Position numbers and translations under genes: made by a program. 64,000 nucleotides of DNA. Source: Streptomyces sp. MMG1121 (GTDB lineage Bacteria > Actinomycetota > Actinomycetes > Streptomycetales > Streptomycetaceae). Below are positions 24,691 to 33,884 of the stretch, in pieces. How positions within the stretch are numbered: the first letter of the stretch is position 1; each line of letters begins with the position of its first letter. The notes under the pieces were generated by a model. That model saw nothing but the letters and a program-made list of their open reading frames with translations, made no database searches and was not told the origin of the DNA. Location of the stretch: NCBI RefSeq assembly GCF_001280015.1, contig NZ_LGDV01000085.1:1-64000 (forward strand), read 5' to 3'.

Positions 24691-25964
24691 CCGTCGACGC
24701 GCTCGGCACGCGCCAGGAAGTGCTGCGGGGCGTCCTCGTAACAGGACAGCTCCCAGCCGGCCGCCCGCAGGGCGGGGCGCAGGTTCTCCTCGGCCAGCGG
24801 GTCGTCCGGGTCGAGGGGACGGCCGTGACGGGCGGCGCGTTCGGCGCGGCCGGAGGGGTGGAAGAGCAGCAGGACACCGCCCGGGGCGGTGACTCTGGCC
24901 CATTCGTGCAAGGCCGTCGCGGGGTCGGGTACGTGATTGACCAGGCCCGCGCTGAAGACCGCGTCCACCGCCGCCGTCGGCAGCGGCAGTCGGCAGGCGT
25001 CGGCCAGCAGCAGATGCCCCTCCTTGTCCCGGCCTTCGCGCACCGCTGCCGTGAGCATCGCGGGCGTGAGGTCGATGCCGGCGACGACACCCCCGTCACC
25101 GACCCAGGCGCGCAGCGCGGGCAGCGCCCGGCCGGTGCCGCAGCCCAGATCGAGGACGCGCCGGCCGGGGCGCAGTCCCATCCGGTCGACCGCCGCCGCG
25201 TACCGCGGGCCGTCGTCGGCGAAGCGCTCCTCCCAGGTGGCCGCGCGCCGTGTGAAGAAGGCGCGTGTCGCCGTCCGCTCGGCCCGGGCCGCGACGAAGG
25301 CGGCGAACCGTTCGAACACCGCATCGCGGTGCCGGGCCAGCGCGGCCAGTTCGGCGGGTGCGGACTCGAGCAGGCCGGGCGCGGTGGCCGCCGCCTCCGG
25401 GAAGGCGTCGGCGAAGCATTCGACCGCCGTCCCGTCCACCTCCAGGTGACACTGGATCCCCCACGCCGAGTCGGCGATGCGGAACGCCTGGACCGGGTAG
25501 CGGTCGCAGGAGGCCAGCAGCGTCGCCCCGGCCGGCAGGTCCATCGTGTCGCTGTGCCAGTGCAGCGCCCGCAGCCGCTCGGGAGCAGCGCCGAACAGGG
25601 GGTCGTCGTGCGCGGCCTCGGTCATCCGTACGTCGCCCCAGCCGATCTGCGCGCCGTCGCCGGGCCGAGCGGTACCGCCCGCCGCGACCGCCAGCAGCTG
25701 CGCGCCGAGGCACACGCCCAGCACGGGGATCTCGGCCTCCAGCGCGGCGCGCAGCAGCGCGAGTTCCGCGCCGCGGCCGGGGAAGTCCTCGTAGGCGGCC
25801 ATCGGCCCGCCCATCAGCACCAGAGCCACCATGTCGTCCGCCGTGTCCGGCACCGGGTCGCCCGCCCAGGTCCGGCAGACGCGGGCCGACAGCCCGGCCG
25901 CCTCGAGCGCGGCGCCGATGGCGTACGGCCCTTCCTGCGGTACGTGCTCCACGATCTGGATCAC
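24687..25964 (-). CDS. Fusion of type 1 glutamine amidotransferase and SAM-dependent methyltransferase
   Basis: 425 residues. Residues 1-190 are a class I glutamine amidotransferase: Cys85 in VLGVCLGAQLL, and His173 and Glu175 in GIQCHLEVD complete the triad. Residues 240-425 are a class I methyltransferase, motif I at 269-280 (RVLDLGCGTGRA), then VVAGIDLTPAML and VNHVPDPATALHEWARV. GATases of this kind often hydrolyse gamma-glutamyl amides or donate ammonia. The joining is continuous with no frameshift. The stop overlaps the ATG of a broken second methyltransferase. Natural substrate unknown. Confidence 0.85.
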   Translation of the reverse strand: MIQIVEHVPQEGPYAIGAALEAAGLSARVCRTWAGDPVPDTADDMVALVLMGGPMAAYEDFPGRGAELALLRAALEAEIPVLGVCLGAQLLAVAAGGTARPGDGAQIGWGDVRMTEAAHDDPLFGAAPERLRALHWHSDTMDLPAGATLLASCDRYPVQAFRIADSAWGIQCHLEVDGTAVECFADAFPEAAATAPGLLESAPAELAALARHRDAVFERFAAFVAARAERTATRAFFTRRAATWEERFADDGPRYAAAVDRMGLRPGRRVLDLGCGTGRALPALRAWVGDGGVVAGIDLTPAMLTAAVREGRDKEGHLLLADACRLPLPTAAVDAVFSAGLVNHVPDPATALHEWARVTAPGGVLLLFHPSGRAERAARHGRPLDPDDPLAEENLRPALRAAGWELSCYEDAPQHFLARAERVDG

Positions 25965-26290
25965 GGGCTACCACCTCCCGCCCGACCGTACCCGAGCAGT
26001 GGCTGGATCCAAACGCACATACGAGGTAATGAGCACAGAAGGATATGTATTTGCCAGTGCATTCTCCGCATCACCCCAGCATGTGCCATCACGGCGAGAG
26101 GACGTCGGGATTTCGTTGGCGGACAGCGCCCTTGTCGGGTTCCTCCGATCTGCGAAGGCCGGTCGAATCCGAGAGTGGCGGATGCGAGAGGGCTCACAAC
26201 GAGCACGATCGAACCGGCTAGCTTGTGGAGTCACAGCCGGCACAAAATGTGGCAATTCACCCCCTTTCCCAGTCTGCGAGGCCTTCCGTC
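25965..26290. other. Divergent promoter region
   Basis: 326 bp between the GATase-methyltransferase and the Mop-type gene. It is lower in GC around 26000-26060, as expected for promoters. No open gene, repeat or riboswitch-like element was recognised. Confidence 0.35.
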
Positions 26291-26710
26291 ATGAGCCTGA
26301 GCATCCGCAACCAGATTCCCGGTACCGTCACCGCAGTCACTCCCGGTGAGGTGATGGCGACCGTGAAGGTGCGCCTCGACGGCGGCCAGGACCTCACCGC
26401 GGCGATCACGCTGGAGGCCGTGAAGGAACTGGGGCTCGCCGAGGGTTCGGCCGTCCGCGCCATGATGAAGTCCACCGAGGTCGCGCTCGCCACCGGCCGC
26501 GTGGCGGGTGTGTCGATCCGCAACCAGTTGCCCGGCACGGTCAGCGACGTCGCCACGGGCGGGGCGATGGCCACCGTCAAGGTCGCGGTGGACGGCGGTG
26601 AGCTGACCGCCGCGATCACCAAGGACGCGGTCGGCGACCTCGGACTGGCGGCCGGTTCACCGGTCGTCGCCCTGATCAAGTCGACCGAGGTGTCCCTCGC
26701 GACCGCGTGA
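26291..26710 (+). CDS. Tandem Mop (TOBE) molybdate-binding protein
   Basis: 139 residues made of two Mop repeats. Repeat 1 begins SIRNQIPGTVTAVTPGEVMA, repeat 2 SIRNQLPGTVSDVATGGAMA, each ending VxALIKSTEVSLA or similar. This di-Mop arrangement binds molybdate or tungstate oxyanions in storage or homeostasis proteins and in ModE. No HTH or transport domain is present, so it is a stand-alone molbindin. ATG 26291 is chosen because the repeat starts there. It lies convergent to xdhC. Confidence 0.92.
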   Translation: MSLSIRNQIPGTVTAVTPGEVMATVKVRLDGGQDLTAAITLEAVKELGLAEGSAVRAMMKSTEVALATGRVAGVSIRNQLPGTVSDVATGGAMATVKVAVDGGELTAAITKDAVGDLGLAAGSPVVALIKSTEVSLATA

Positions 26711-26769
26711 CTCCGGGCACCCCAGTCAGGCGATGAGCCGCCCCCGAGCGGCCGTCGAACCGCCTCCGG

Positions 26770-27774
26770 TCAGGTGTTGATCGGCCCGGACCCCTCGCGC
26801 AGGACCCGGGCCGCGCGCCCGTCGAGGGCGGCGAGCACCTCGGCACAGACGGCCAGCGCCGTCTCGGCCGGGGTGCGAGCGCCCAGGTCGAGGCCGATCG
26901 GACCGTGGATGCGCCCGATGTGTGCCTCGTCGAGGCCGGCCTGGGCGAGGGCCTGGGCGCGCCGGGCCTGGGTACGCCGTGAACCGAGCGCGCCGACATA
27001 GGCGATACCGCTGGTCAGGGCGGCGTGCAGAACCGGGATGTCGACCTCCGGTTCATGACTCAGGACGATCAGACAGGCGGCCGCCGGACGCTCGGCGAGC
27101 AGCGTGACGGCGTCCTCGGCGGCGAGCGCCACGGTGGCCTGCCAGTCCAGCACATGGGCCTGCGCGACGAGGAGTTCGGCCAGCTCGCCCCCTCCGGCGA
27201 TGACCAGGTGGGGTACGGCCGGGAAGGACTCGATCAGGACGAGTCCTTCGTCCGTGAAGCGGGTGTCACGGCCGGACCGGCGGCGGACGAGCAGATCCCG
27301 GGCACGTTCCATGGCCTGGACGGGCCCTTCCGCACCGACGACACCGTCCTGCCGCTCCGGTGTCGCGAGGGTGCTGACCGCGTGCGTCTGCCCCTCGTCC
27401 AGCCGGGTGACCAATGCCGCGTCGGCTCCCTGTCCCAGCAGCGCCCACCAGCGGGCGGGAATGGTGCCGAGCGGCTGCAGCAGGACCTCGGCCTGCCCGC
27501 CGCAGGTCAGACCCGCCTGCTTGACCTCGTCGTCGTGGACGGACACCTCGCAGACGCGTGCCGTGTGCCCGGCGGCCAGCGCGGCGGCCTCCGCGGCGAG
27601 GTGCTCGTCGAACACCCCGCGGTACAGGGTGCCGTGGCAGTGACCGTCGGCGTCGATCAGGACCGCGTCGGCCGGGTGCCGGGGGCCGAAGCCCTGCTCG
27701 GTGATCGGGCGGGCGAGTACGCCCGTACGGCCCTGGGCCGCCCACTGCTGTGCCGTATCCGCCAGCTCGCGCAT
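26770..27774 (-). CDS. XdhC/CoxI family molybdenum-enzyme accessory protein
   Basis: 334 residues. N-terminal XdhC_CoxI domain (GVLARPITEQGFGPRHPADA, HDDEVKQAGLTCGGQAEVLL with the conserved CGG) and a C-terminal Rossmann domain (PHLVIAGGGELAELLVAQAH, SGIAYVGALGSRRTQARRAQ, IHGPIGLDLGARTPAETALA). XdhC proteins bind Moco and load a sulfurated cofactor into xanthine-dehydrogenase-like enzymes. GGAGG precedes ATG 27774 by about 9 nt. No xdhA/B is present here; neighbours are Mop and a sulfite-oxidase-like protein. Confidence 0.92.
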   Translation of the reverse strand: MRELADTAQQWAAQGRTGVLARPITEQGFGPRHPADAVLIDADGHCHGTLYRGVFDEHLAAEAAALAAGHTARVCEVSVHDDEVKQAGLTCGGQAEVLLQPLGTIPARWWALLGQGADAALVTRLDEGQTHAVSTLATPERQDGVVGAEGPVQAMERARDLLVRRRSGRDTRFTDEGLVLIESFPAVPHLVIAGGGELAELLVAQAHVLDWQATVALAAEDAVTLLAERPAAACLIVLSHEPEVDIPVLHAALTSGIAYVGALGSRRTQARRAQALAQAGLDEAHIGRIHGPIGLDLGARTPAETALAVCAEVLAALDGRAARVLREGSGPINT

Positions 27775-27975
27775 GATCGCGGCCCTCCTCGGCCAGGGCG
27801 TCGGTGGTGCCGGGAGAGCGCCTGGTGGGCGATGGCACCGTGACCGGAATTCTAGTAAGGCGCGGCCCGCACACACGCACCCGGCCCCGGCCTGGGCGTC
27901 ACCGCACGTGAGCGCCTACGCTGCACGGGGAAGGCAGCCCTCACCAGCACACCGCCGACGAAGGGACACCCCCGC

Positions 27976-28620
27976 GTGGCAAGCGACCGACCAGGCACGG
28001 CCGAGGCCGCAGCGGATGCGTCCCGCCGTGTCCCTCCCGGCCAGCGCCTGGTGCACGGCTGGCCGGTGTCGCACTACGGGCCCGTCCCCCGTTTCCGCCC
28101 CGAGCGCTGGAACCTGCGGGTCTTCGGCGCCACCGCCGACGGCGCCGAGCACCGCTGGAGCTTCGACGAGCTGACCGGACTGCCCCACCGTACGGTCGTC
28201 GCCGACCTGCACTGCGCGTCCGGCCCCACGTCCACCGACCACGAGTGGTACGGAATCCCCGCCACTGCCGTCCTGGAACTGGTCCCGCCCGGGCCGGAGG
28301 TCACGCACGTCATGGCCTGGGCGGAGTACGGCTATGCCGCCAACCTCCGCCTGGCCGACTTCACGACCCCGCAGACCCTGTTGGCCACCCATCACAACGG
28401 CGAACCCCTCACCGCCGAACACGGCTTCCCGCTCCGTCTCGTCGTGCCCCACCTGTACGGCTACAAGAGCCCCAAGTGGCTGCGCGCCGTCGAGTACCTC
28501 ACGCAGGACCGCCGTGGCTTCTGGGAGGAACGCGGCTACCACAACGTCGCCGACCCCTGGCGGGAACAGCGCTACTCCCACCAGGAACAGCCCGGCGACG
28601 GCCCGGAACGGAACGGCTGA
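27976..28620 (+). CDS. Sulfite oxidase-like molybdopterin-dependent oxidoreductase
   Basis: 214 residues, a single molybdopterin-binding domain. GWPVSHYGPVPRFRPERWNL leads into the fold; VVADLHCASGPTSTDHEWYG holds the Cys that coordinates molybdenum; GFPLRLVVPHLYGYKSPKWL and VEYLTQDRRGFWEERGYHN complete the sulfite-oxidase/MsrP core. No Tat signal or haem domain is seen, so a cytosolic reductase with a separate electron donor is likely. GTG 27976 follows AAGGGA. Next to XdhC and Mop genes. Confidence 0.9.
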   Translation: MASDRPGTAEAAADASRRVPPGQRLVHGWPVSHYGPVPRFRPERWNLRVFGATADGAEHRWSFDELTGLPHRTVVADLHCASGPTSTDHEWYGIPATAVLELVPPGPEVTHVMAWAEYGYAANLRLADFTTPQTLLATHHNGEPLTAEHGFPLRLVVPHLYGYKSPKWLRAVEYLTQDRRGFWEERGYHNVADPWREQRYSHQEQPGDGPERNG

Positions 28621-28656
28621 GGACCGGCTTCCTCCAGAAGGCGTGCCGGACCCGGC

Positions 28657-29517
28657 TCACATCGTCCGGGCCCAGTCCGCGGCCAGCCGCAGGCTCTGTG
28701 CGACGGCGTGCGGGATGTCGACGACGGGGAACAGGGCGTGCCGTACGGTCCGTTCGGCGTCGACGATCAGGATCAGGCGTTTGTGCCGGAGCCGGCCCGC
28801 GCCACGGAAGGTCGGCAGCCGCAGGGCCGCGGCCAGCTGGTGTCCGGCGTCGGAGAGGAGAGGGTACGGAACCTTCTCTATGCGAGCGAACTCCGCCTGT
28901 TCGTACGGGAGTTGGGTGCTGATGCCGCGCACGTCCACGCCCGCCCGCCGGAAGTCGGGCCAGGCGTCCCGGAACAGCCGGTTCTCCAGCGTGCAGCCGA
29001 TGGCGCCGGGGATCCGCTCACCCCACTCGACACCGGTGCCGGGGTAGGCGAACAGCACGGTCGCGACGGAGTCCGGTGCGACGAGGGGCAGGTCGGCGCC
29101 TTGCGTACCGGGCAGTTCGAGACCGTCGGGCAGGCGGGTGCCGACCAGGGCGTGCACCCGGGCGTGCTCGGCACCGTCCGCCGCCGCCGTCGCCGTCACG
29201 CTGCCATCGCCCAGCACCCACCGGTCGCCCCAGTCCTGCATGGCCACGAGCAACGGCAGCAGCGCGATCCCGGCATCCGTGAGGAGGTATTCGTAGCGCA
29301 CCGGACGCCGTTGGTAGAGGCTGCGCTGCAGAACCCCGTGGGCGACGAGTCTGCCGAGGCGCTCGGTGAGCACCTTGCGGGACAGGCCGATCTCGGCGGC
29401 CAGGGCGTCGAAACGGACGTGTCCGCGGGCGACCTCTCGCAGCACCAGAACGTTCCACCAGTCTCCCAGGACCATGGCGGCCTGGGCGATGCCGCAGGTC
29501 TCGTCAGCGTTGTGCAT
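28657..29517 (-). CDS. HxlR-type HTH regulator fused to a peroxiredoxin/redoxin domain
   Basis: 286 residues. Residues 1-100 are an HxlR winged helix (CGIAQAAMVLGDWWNVLVLR, FDALAAEIGLSRKVLTERLG, ending YEYLLTDAGIALLPLLVAMQ). Residues 125-286 are an AhpC/TSA-like fold (VATVLFAYPGTGVEWGERIP, GAIGCTLENRLFRDAWPDFR) with Cys175 at the peroxidatic place, and VDAERTVRHALFPV in the last strands. A one-protein redox sensor-regulator is likely, as HxlR proteins often sense electrophiles through Cys8-like residues. It is divergent from enolase with a shared inverted repeat. Confidence 0.9.
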   Translation of the reverse strand: MHNADETCGIAQAAMVLGDWWNVLVLREVARGHVRFDALAAEIGLSRKVLTERLGRLVAHGVLQRSLYQRRPVRYEYLLTDAGIALLPLLVAMQDWGDRWVLGDGSVTATAAADGAEHARVHALVGTRLPDGLELPGTQGADLPLVAPDSVATVLFAYPGTGVEWGERIPGAIGCTLENRLFRDAWPDFRRAGVDVRGISTQLPYEQAEFARIEKVPYPLLSDAGHQLAAALRLPTFRGAGRLRHKRLILIVDAERTVRHALFPVVDIPHAVAQSLRLAADWARTM

Positions 29518-29531
29518 CCTCACGCGTCCAT

Positions 29532-29578
29532 AGTAAGTTCCTTTTCGGGACTCACTTTGTTTCATTAGGGAACTTACT
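29532..29578. promoter_or_regulatory. Shared operator-like inverted repeat between HxlR-peroxiredoxin and enolase
   Basis: AGTAAGTTCC (29532-29541) and GGAACTTACT (29569-29578) are perfect reverse complements, 27 bp apart. They flank an AT-rich segment in the divergent promoter region. HxlR-type regulators bind such spaced inverted sites; binding of the divergent protein is inference. Confidence 0.6.
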
Positions 29579-29616
29579 GCCCGCGGCTCCGCGGGCCCAG
29601 CGTGAGGAGTTGCAGC

Positions 29617-30900
29617 GTGACCGCCATCAGCCGGGTCGTCGCACGGGAGATCATCGACAGCCGGGGCAATCCGACCGTCGAGGTGGACGTGGAGCTCAAG
29701 GACGGATCGCTCGGCCGCGCGGCCGTACCGTCCGGCGCCTCCACCGGTGCCCGGGAGGCGGTGGAACTGCGCGACGGCGACCCCGCCAGGTTCCACGGCA
29801 AGGGGGTCCGACGGGCCGTGGACGCCGTGAACGAGAGCATCGCGGACGCCGTGACCGGGCTCGACGCCGAGGACCAGGCGACCGTCGACCGCACGATGAC
29901 CGAACTGGACGGCACGGAGACCAAGTCGCGGCTCGGCGCCAACGCCCTGCTCGGCGTCTCGCTGGCCACCGCCAAGGCCGCCGCCTGCGCCCACCGGCTG
30001 CCGCTCTACCGCTACATCGGCGGAGTCGACGCCCGGCTGCTGCCCGTGCCGATGATGAACATCGTCAACGGCGGCGCCCACGCCGACAATCCGCTCGACT
30101 TCCAGGAGTTCATGATCGCCCCGATCGGGGCGGCCACCTTCGCCGAGGCCGTCCGCATGGGCTCGGAGGTCTTCCACACCCTGCGCGGCGATCTGCTCGC
30201 CGCCGGCCACAGCGTGAACGTCGGCGACGAGGGCGGCTTCGCGCCCGATCTGCGCACCGCGCAGGAGGCCCTGGACTTCGTCGTGAGCGCCGTCGAGCGG
30301 ACCGGCTACAAGCCCGGCACCGACATCACGATCGTCATGGACCCGGCCACCTCGGAGTTCTTCCGCGACGGCATGTACGACTACACGGGCGAGGGCCTCC
30401 GCCGTACCCCCGCCGAACACGCCGACTACCTGGCCGCTCTGGTCGACCGCTACCCCGTCGCCTCGATCGAGGACCCGATGGCCGAGGACGACCACGACGG
30501 CTGGCGCGCGCTGACCGCCCGGCTCGGCGACCGCTGCCAGCTCACCGGCGACGACGTCTTCTGCACCAACGAGGCACTGCTGCGCGCCGGCATCCGGGAC
30601 GGCATCGCCAACTCCGTCCTGGTGAAGGTCAACCAGATCGGCACCCTCACCGAGACCCTGGCCACGGTCGCCACCGCCCACCGCGCGGGCTACACCGTCG
30701 TCATGTCCCACCGCTCCGGCGAGACCGAGGACACCACCATCGCCGACCTCGCCGTCGCCACCGGCTGCGGCCAGATCAAGACCGGCTCCCTGTCCCGTTC
30801 CGACCGCACCGCCAAGTACAACCAACTCGTCCGCATCGAGGAGGAACTGGGCACCCAGGCCCGCTACGCGGGGCGGGAGTCCCTGGGGCTGCGTCGCTGA
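29617..30900 (+). CDS. eno: Enolase (phosphopyruvate hydratase)
   Basis: 427 residues, full length. Family hallmarks: [45 protein letters not shown] (His), [12 protein letters not shown] (Glu), [29 protein letters not shown] (catalytic Lys) and [17 protein letters not shown]. It interconverts 2-phosphoglycerate and phosphoenolpyruvate in glycolysis. GTG 29617 has GAGGAG 7 nt upstream. It is not in a glycolytic operon, and its position beside a redox-type regulator suggests a second, conditionally expressed enolase; whether another copy exists is not visible here. Confidence 0.95.
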   Translation: MTAISRVVAREIIDSRGNPTVEVDVELKDGSLGRAAVPSGASTGAREAVELRDGDPARFHGKGVRRAVDAVNESIADAVTGLDAEDQATVDRTMTELDGTETKSRLGANALLGVSLATAKAAACAHRLPLYRYIGGVDARLLPVPMMNIVNGGAHADNPLDFQEFMIAPIGAATFAEAVRMGSEVFHTLRGDLLAAGHSVNVGDEGGFAPDLRTAQEALDFVVSAVERTGYKPGTDITIVMDPATSEFFRDGMYDYTGEGLRRTPAEHADYLAALVDRYPVASIEDPMAEDDHDGWRALTARLGDRCQLTGDDVFCTNEALLRAGIRDGIANSVLVKVNQIGTLTETLATVATAHRAGYTVVMSHRSGETEDTTIADLAVATGCGQIKTGSLSRSDRTAKYNQLVRIEEELGTQARYAGRESLGLRR

Positions 30901-30924
30901 CGCCGACGCCGAACCCCCTGGGGA

Positions 30925-32148
30925 TCAGGCCTCGTCGCGCAGGCCCCAGGGTGAGCCGTACGCGGTGAGCAGGTCCAGGTAGGGGCGCGGTGGCAGGGCT
31001 TCCGCTCCGAGTACGCCCTTGCCGGACCAGGCGCCGACGGCCAGCAGTTCCAGGGCCACGACCGGGTTGACCGCCGTCTGCCAGACGACGGCCTGGGAGC
31101 CGTACTCGCGCATCGACCACTCGTTGTCGACCACGTGGTACAGGTACACCTCGCGCGGCGCCCCGTCCTTGGTCCCCTTCACCCATGTGCCGGCGCAGGT
31201 CTTGCCCGTCATCCGGTCCCCCAGGCCGGCCGGGTCGGGCAGGCAGGCGGCCACGACGTCTCGCGGGGACACCCGTACGGGTCCGTCGTCCCCGCGCACG
31301 GTCACCTCGGCCGTCGAGTCCAGGCCCAGTTCGTGCAGGGTCTTCAGCTTGGCGATGAAGTCGCCGCCGAGTCCGTACTTGAACGTGACACGGCGCGCGT
31401 CCACCCAGCGCGGGATCAGCAGCACCTCTTCGTGCTCGACGTTGACACACTCCACCGGTCCGATGCCCTCGGGAAAGTCGAAGACCTCGGGCTCGCTGAA
31501 GGGAGCGGTGGTGAACCAGCCGCGGTCCCTCTCGTAGACCACCGGCGGGTTGAGGCACTCCTCGATGGTCGTCCAGATGCTGAAGGACGGCGCGAAGTCG
31601 TAGCCCGCCACCATCAGGTTGGCGCCGTCCCGTACGCCGATCTCCTCGATGTCGTCGAAGAGTTCGTCGGCCGCGTAGCGGGCGAAGACGTCCGACAGAC
31701 CCGGCTCGACGCCCATGCCCACCAGTGCCAGCAGTCCGGCCTCCTCCCAGCGCCGGGCCAGCGCGAACTGCTCGTCCCCGAGCTTCACACCGCATTCCTC
31801 GTACGGGCGGGAGCCGTGCGGCGCGGACAGTGACATCGCCATGTCGAGGTAGTGCGCGCCGGCCTCCAGGGCCGCCCGGAACAGCGGCATCACGAACCTG
31901 GGGTCGGTGGCGTTGAGCAGGACGTCGCACCGCTCGTCGACGAGCGTGCGGCGGACCGCGTCCTGGTCCGAGGCATCCAGCCGCCGCGCGCTGAACCGCG
32001 CACCCCGCTCCCCCAGGGCCGTGACGGCGGCCTCGGCACGGGCGAGGTCGTAGTCGGCGACGACCATGTGGGTGAGGAAGTCGCGGCGAGCCGCGATCCG
32101 GGTGACAGCAGTCCCGACGCCGCCCGCACCCACCAGAAGTACGCGCAT
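30925..32148 (-). CDS. Saccharopine dehydrogenase-like NAD(P)-dependent oxidoreductase
   Basis: 407 residues. Rossmann start MRVLLVGAGGVGTAVTRIAA, then MVVADYDLARAEAAV, NATDPRFVMPLFRAALEAGA and HYLDMAMSLS, the pattern of saccharopine dehydrogenase/lysine 6-dehydrogenase/carboxynorspermidine dehydrogenase relatives. The C-terminal domain has the conserved GLGGDFIAKLKTLHELGLDS and YHVVDNEWSMREYGSQAVVW. Likely oxidises an amino acid or polyamine derivative. GAAAGG precedes ATG 32148. It is divergent from a TetR gene across 131 bp and convergent with enolase. Confidence 0.88.
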   Translation of the reverse strand: MRVLLVGAGGVGTAVTRIAARRDFLTHMVVADYDLARAEAAVTALGERGARFSARRLDASDQDAVRRTLVDERCDVLLNATDPRFVMPLFRAALEAGAHYLDMAMSLSAPHGSRPYEECGVKLGDEQFALARRWEEAGLLALVGMGVEPGLSDVFARYAADELFDDIEEIGVRDGANLMVAGYDFAPSFSIWTTIEECLNPPVVYERDRGWFTTAPFSEPEVFDFPEGIGPVECVNVEHEEVLLIPRWVDARRVTFKYGLGGDFIAKLKTLHELGLDSTAEVTVRGDDGPVRVSPRDVVAACLPDPAGLGDRMTGKTCAGTWVKGTKDGAPREVYLYHVVDNEWSMREYGSQAVVWQTAVNPVVALELLAVGAWSGKGVLGAEALPPRPYLDLLTAYGSPWGLRDEA

Positions 32149-32279
32149 CTCACACACCTTTCTTCCGGTCGTCCAGGAGGCAGGCGCCTCCGGACAGGGC
32201 TCGATGCAACGGCATGCCGGGAGATAAGGTCAACCCTGTTGGCATAAGAGCCCGGCGGAGGCAGTGGAGGGCGGCGTTC

Positions 32280-32987
32280 ATGGCGAAGCAAGTGGTTCCG
32301 GAGGCGGCGCGTCGTCGCAGGCGGCCCACGCGCACTGGGACCGTGCTGTCCGAAGAGATCATCGTGGACACCGCCCTGCGGGTGCTGCGCGAGCACGGCA
32401 GCGCCGGTCTGACGGCCCGACGTCTGGGCGCGGCCCTGGGCGCCGATCCCAGCACCCTGTACCGCTACTTCGCCGGGATGGACGATCTGGCCCGGGCCAT
32501 CGGGGACGAGCTGATGGGCCGGGCGCTCGCCGACTGGACGGCGACCGGGGACTGGCGCGCGGATCTGCGTGCTCTGGGCCGGGCCGTCCACGCCTCGTAC
32601 CTCGCCCACCCGCAGGCGGCCGTCCTCACCGCCAGCCGGGTCACCGGGCGGGCTCGCGAGATCGCGGTGGACGAGACCATCCTCGGTATCCTGCGCGGTG
32701 CCGGGCTGCCCGACCCGGTGGCGGTCAGCGTGTACCACGCGTTCATCGACCAGAGTCTCGCCTTCGCCGCACTCGACGCCGGATCACTCGCCCTGGCGGA
32801 CGAGGCGCGCGCGGGAGACGAGGAGATGTGGCACACGACCTACGCGCACCTGCCCGCCGAGTCGCACCCGAACATCGCCGCCACAGCACCGCTGCTCGCC
32901 CGGCGGATGCCGCACAGCGCCTATCCGGCGGCCCTGGAGATGCTTCTGGAGCACGCCGCCGCGCAACTGGCCCTCGCCCGGCCCTGA
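32280..32987 (+). CDS. TetR family regulator with C-terminal TetR_C domain
   Basis: 235 residues. HTH at 20-75: GTVLSEEIIVDTALRVLREH, LTARRLGAALGADPSTLYRY followed by FAGMDDLARAI. The C-terminal half resembles TetR_C_11-like ligand domains (SVYHAFIDQSLAFAALDAGS). ATG 32280 has GGAGGG 8 nt upstream. Divergent from the saccharopine-dehydrogenase-like gene, which it probably represses; the spacer holds the inverted repeat GGAGGC-AGGC-GCCTCC (32176-32191) and an AT-richer segment at 32220-32250. Confidence 0.88.
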   Translation: MAKQVVPEAARRRRRPTRTGTVLSEEIIVDTALRVLREHGSAGLTARRLGAALGADPSTLYRYFAGMDDLARAIGDELMGRALADWTATGDWRADLRALGRAVHASYLAHPQAAVLTASRVTGRAREIAVDETILGILRGAGLPDPVAVSVYHAFIDQSLAFAALDAGSLALADEARAGDEEMWHTTYAHLPAESHPNIAATAPLLARRMPHSAYPAALEMLLEHAAAQLALARP

Positions 32988-33256
32988 CGTTGCGAGACCG
33001 GACGCCGGGCAGGTGCGTGCCGTCGCAGAGGGCCGTGCGGACACCCGGCGGTGCGGGGCCGGCACGGGGCGGCGTTCACCATCAGGGTGCCGAGAAGCAC
33101 GTCGAGCAGCGGTTGCCCGGCCTGCTGGGGCTCCTCATGGCCGGGGACACGCGGGACGCGCGATCACTTGACGATCAAGATTTGGCAATCCGTCGGCGTG
33201 GCGATGAGTTCGGTCCGTGCGGACGGTCTTCATGGAGGAGAGGAAGGAGATCCACC

Positions 33257-33814
33257 ATGCCGACACAGGGACCCGCCAAGCAGCCCACGTCCGAGCTGGA
33301 CGCCCGCTACAGCTCCGCACTCAATCCCCGCCCCGGTGCGGCGGACGTCACCGCCACCGAGTGGGCCGAGGCCCAGCGGCAGCTGGCGGCCGCCGAGATC
33401 TTCTGGGTGTCCACGGTGCGGCCCGACGGCCGGCTGCACGTCACGCCCGTGATCGCCGCCTGGCACGACGGGGTGTTGTACTTCTCCACCGGCACCGACG
33501 AGCAGAAGGCCAGGAACCTCGCCCATGACGGGCACTGCGCGCTGACGACCGGCACCAACTCGCTCGGCGAAGGGCTCGACCTCGTGGTCGAGGGTGAGGC
33601 CGAACGCGTCGCCGATCCAGCGGTGCTGGAGGAGGTCATCGCGGCCTACGAAGCGAAGTACGGGGCACACGTCACCGCGCCCGAAGGCACCTTCCACGGG
33701 ATCGGGGATGCGTTCCGGAAGGGGGACGTGCTGGTGTTCGCCGTGGTTCCGGACACGGCGTACGGCTTCGGGCGGAACGACGGGGTCTACACCCATACGC
33801 GGTGGGCGTTCTGA
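33257..33814 (+). CDS. Pyridoxamine 5'-phosphate oxidase family FMN- or F420-binding protein
   Basis: 185 residues, the split beta-barrel fold. AAAEIFWVSTVRPDGRLHVTPVIAAWHDGVLYFSTGTDEQKARNL is the typical flavin- or F420-binding region; LVVEGEAERVADPAVLEEVI follows, with GFGRNDGVYTHTRWAF at the end. Such proteins are usually F420H2- or FMN-dependent reductases or oxidases of unknown substrate. AAGGAGA precedes ATG 33257. It lies alone after the TetR gene. Confidence 0.88.
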   Translation: MPTQGPAKQPTSELDARYSSALNPRPGAADVTATEWAEAQRQLAAAEIFWVSTVRPDGRLHVTPVIAAWHDGVLYFSTGTDEQKARNLAHDGHCALTTGTNSLGEGLDLVVEGEAERVADPAVLEEVIAAYEAKYGAHVTAPEGTFHGIGDAFRKGDVLVFAVVPDTAYGFGRNDGVYTHTRWAF

Positions 33815-33884
33815 GCGCGGCACGTTCCCCGCGAGACCGTGTGCCTCGCCCCTGAGGAGCCGTCGCGCAGCCGCTCCGCGGACT

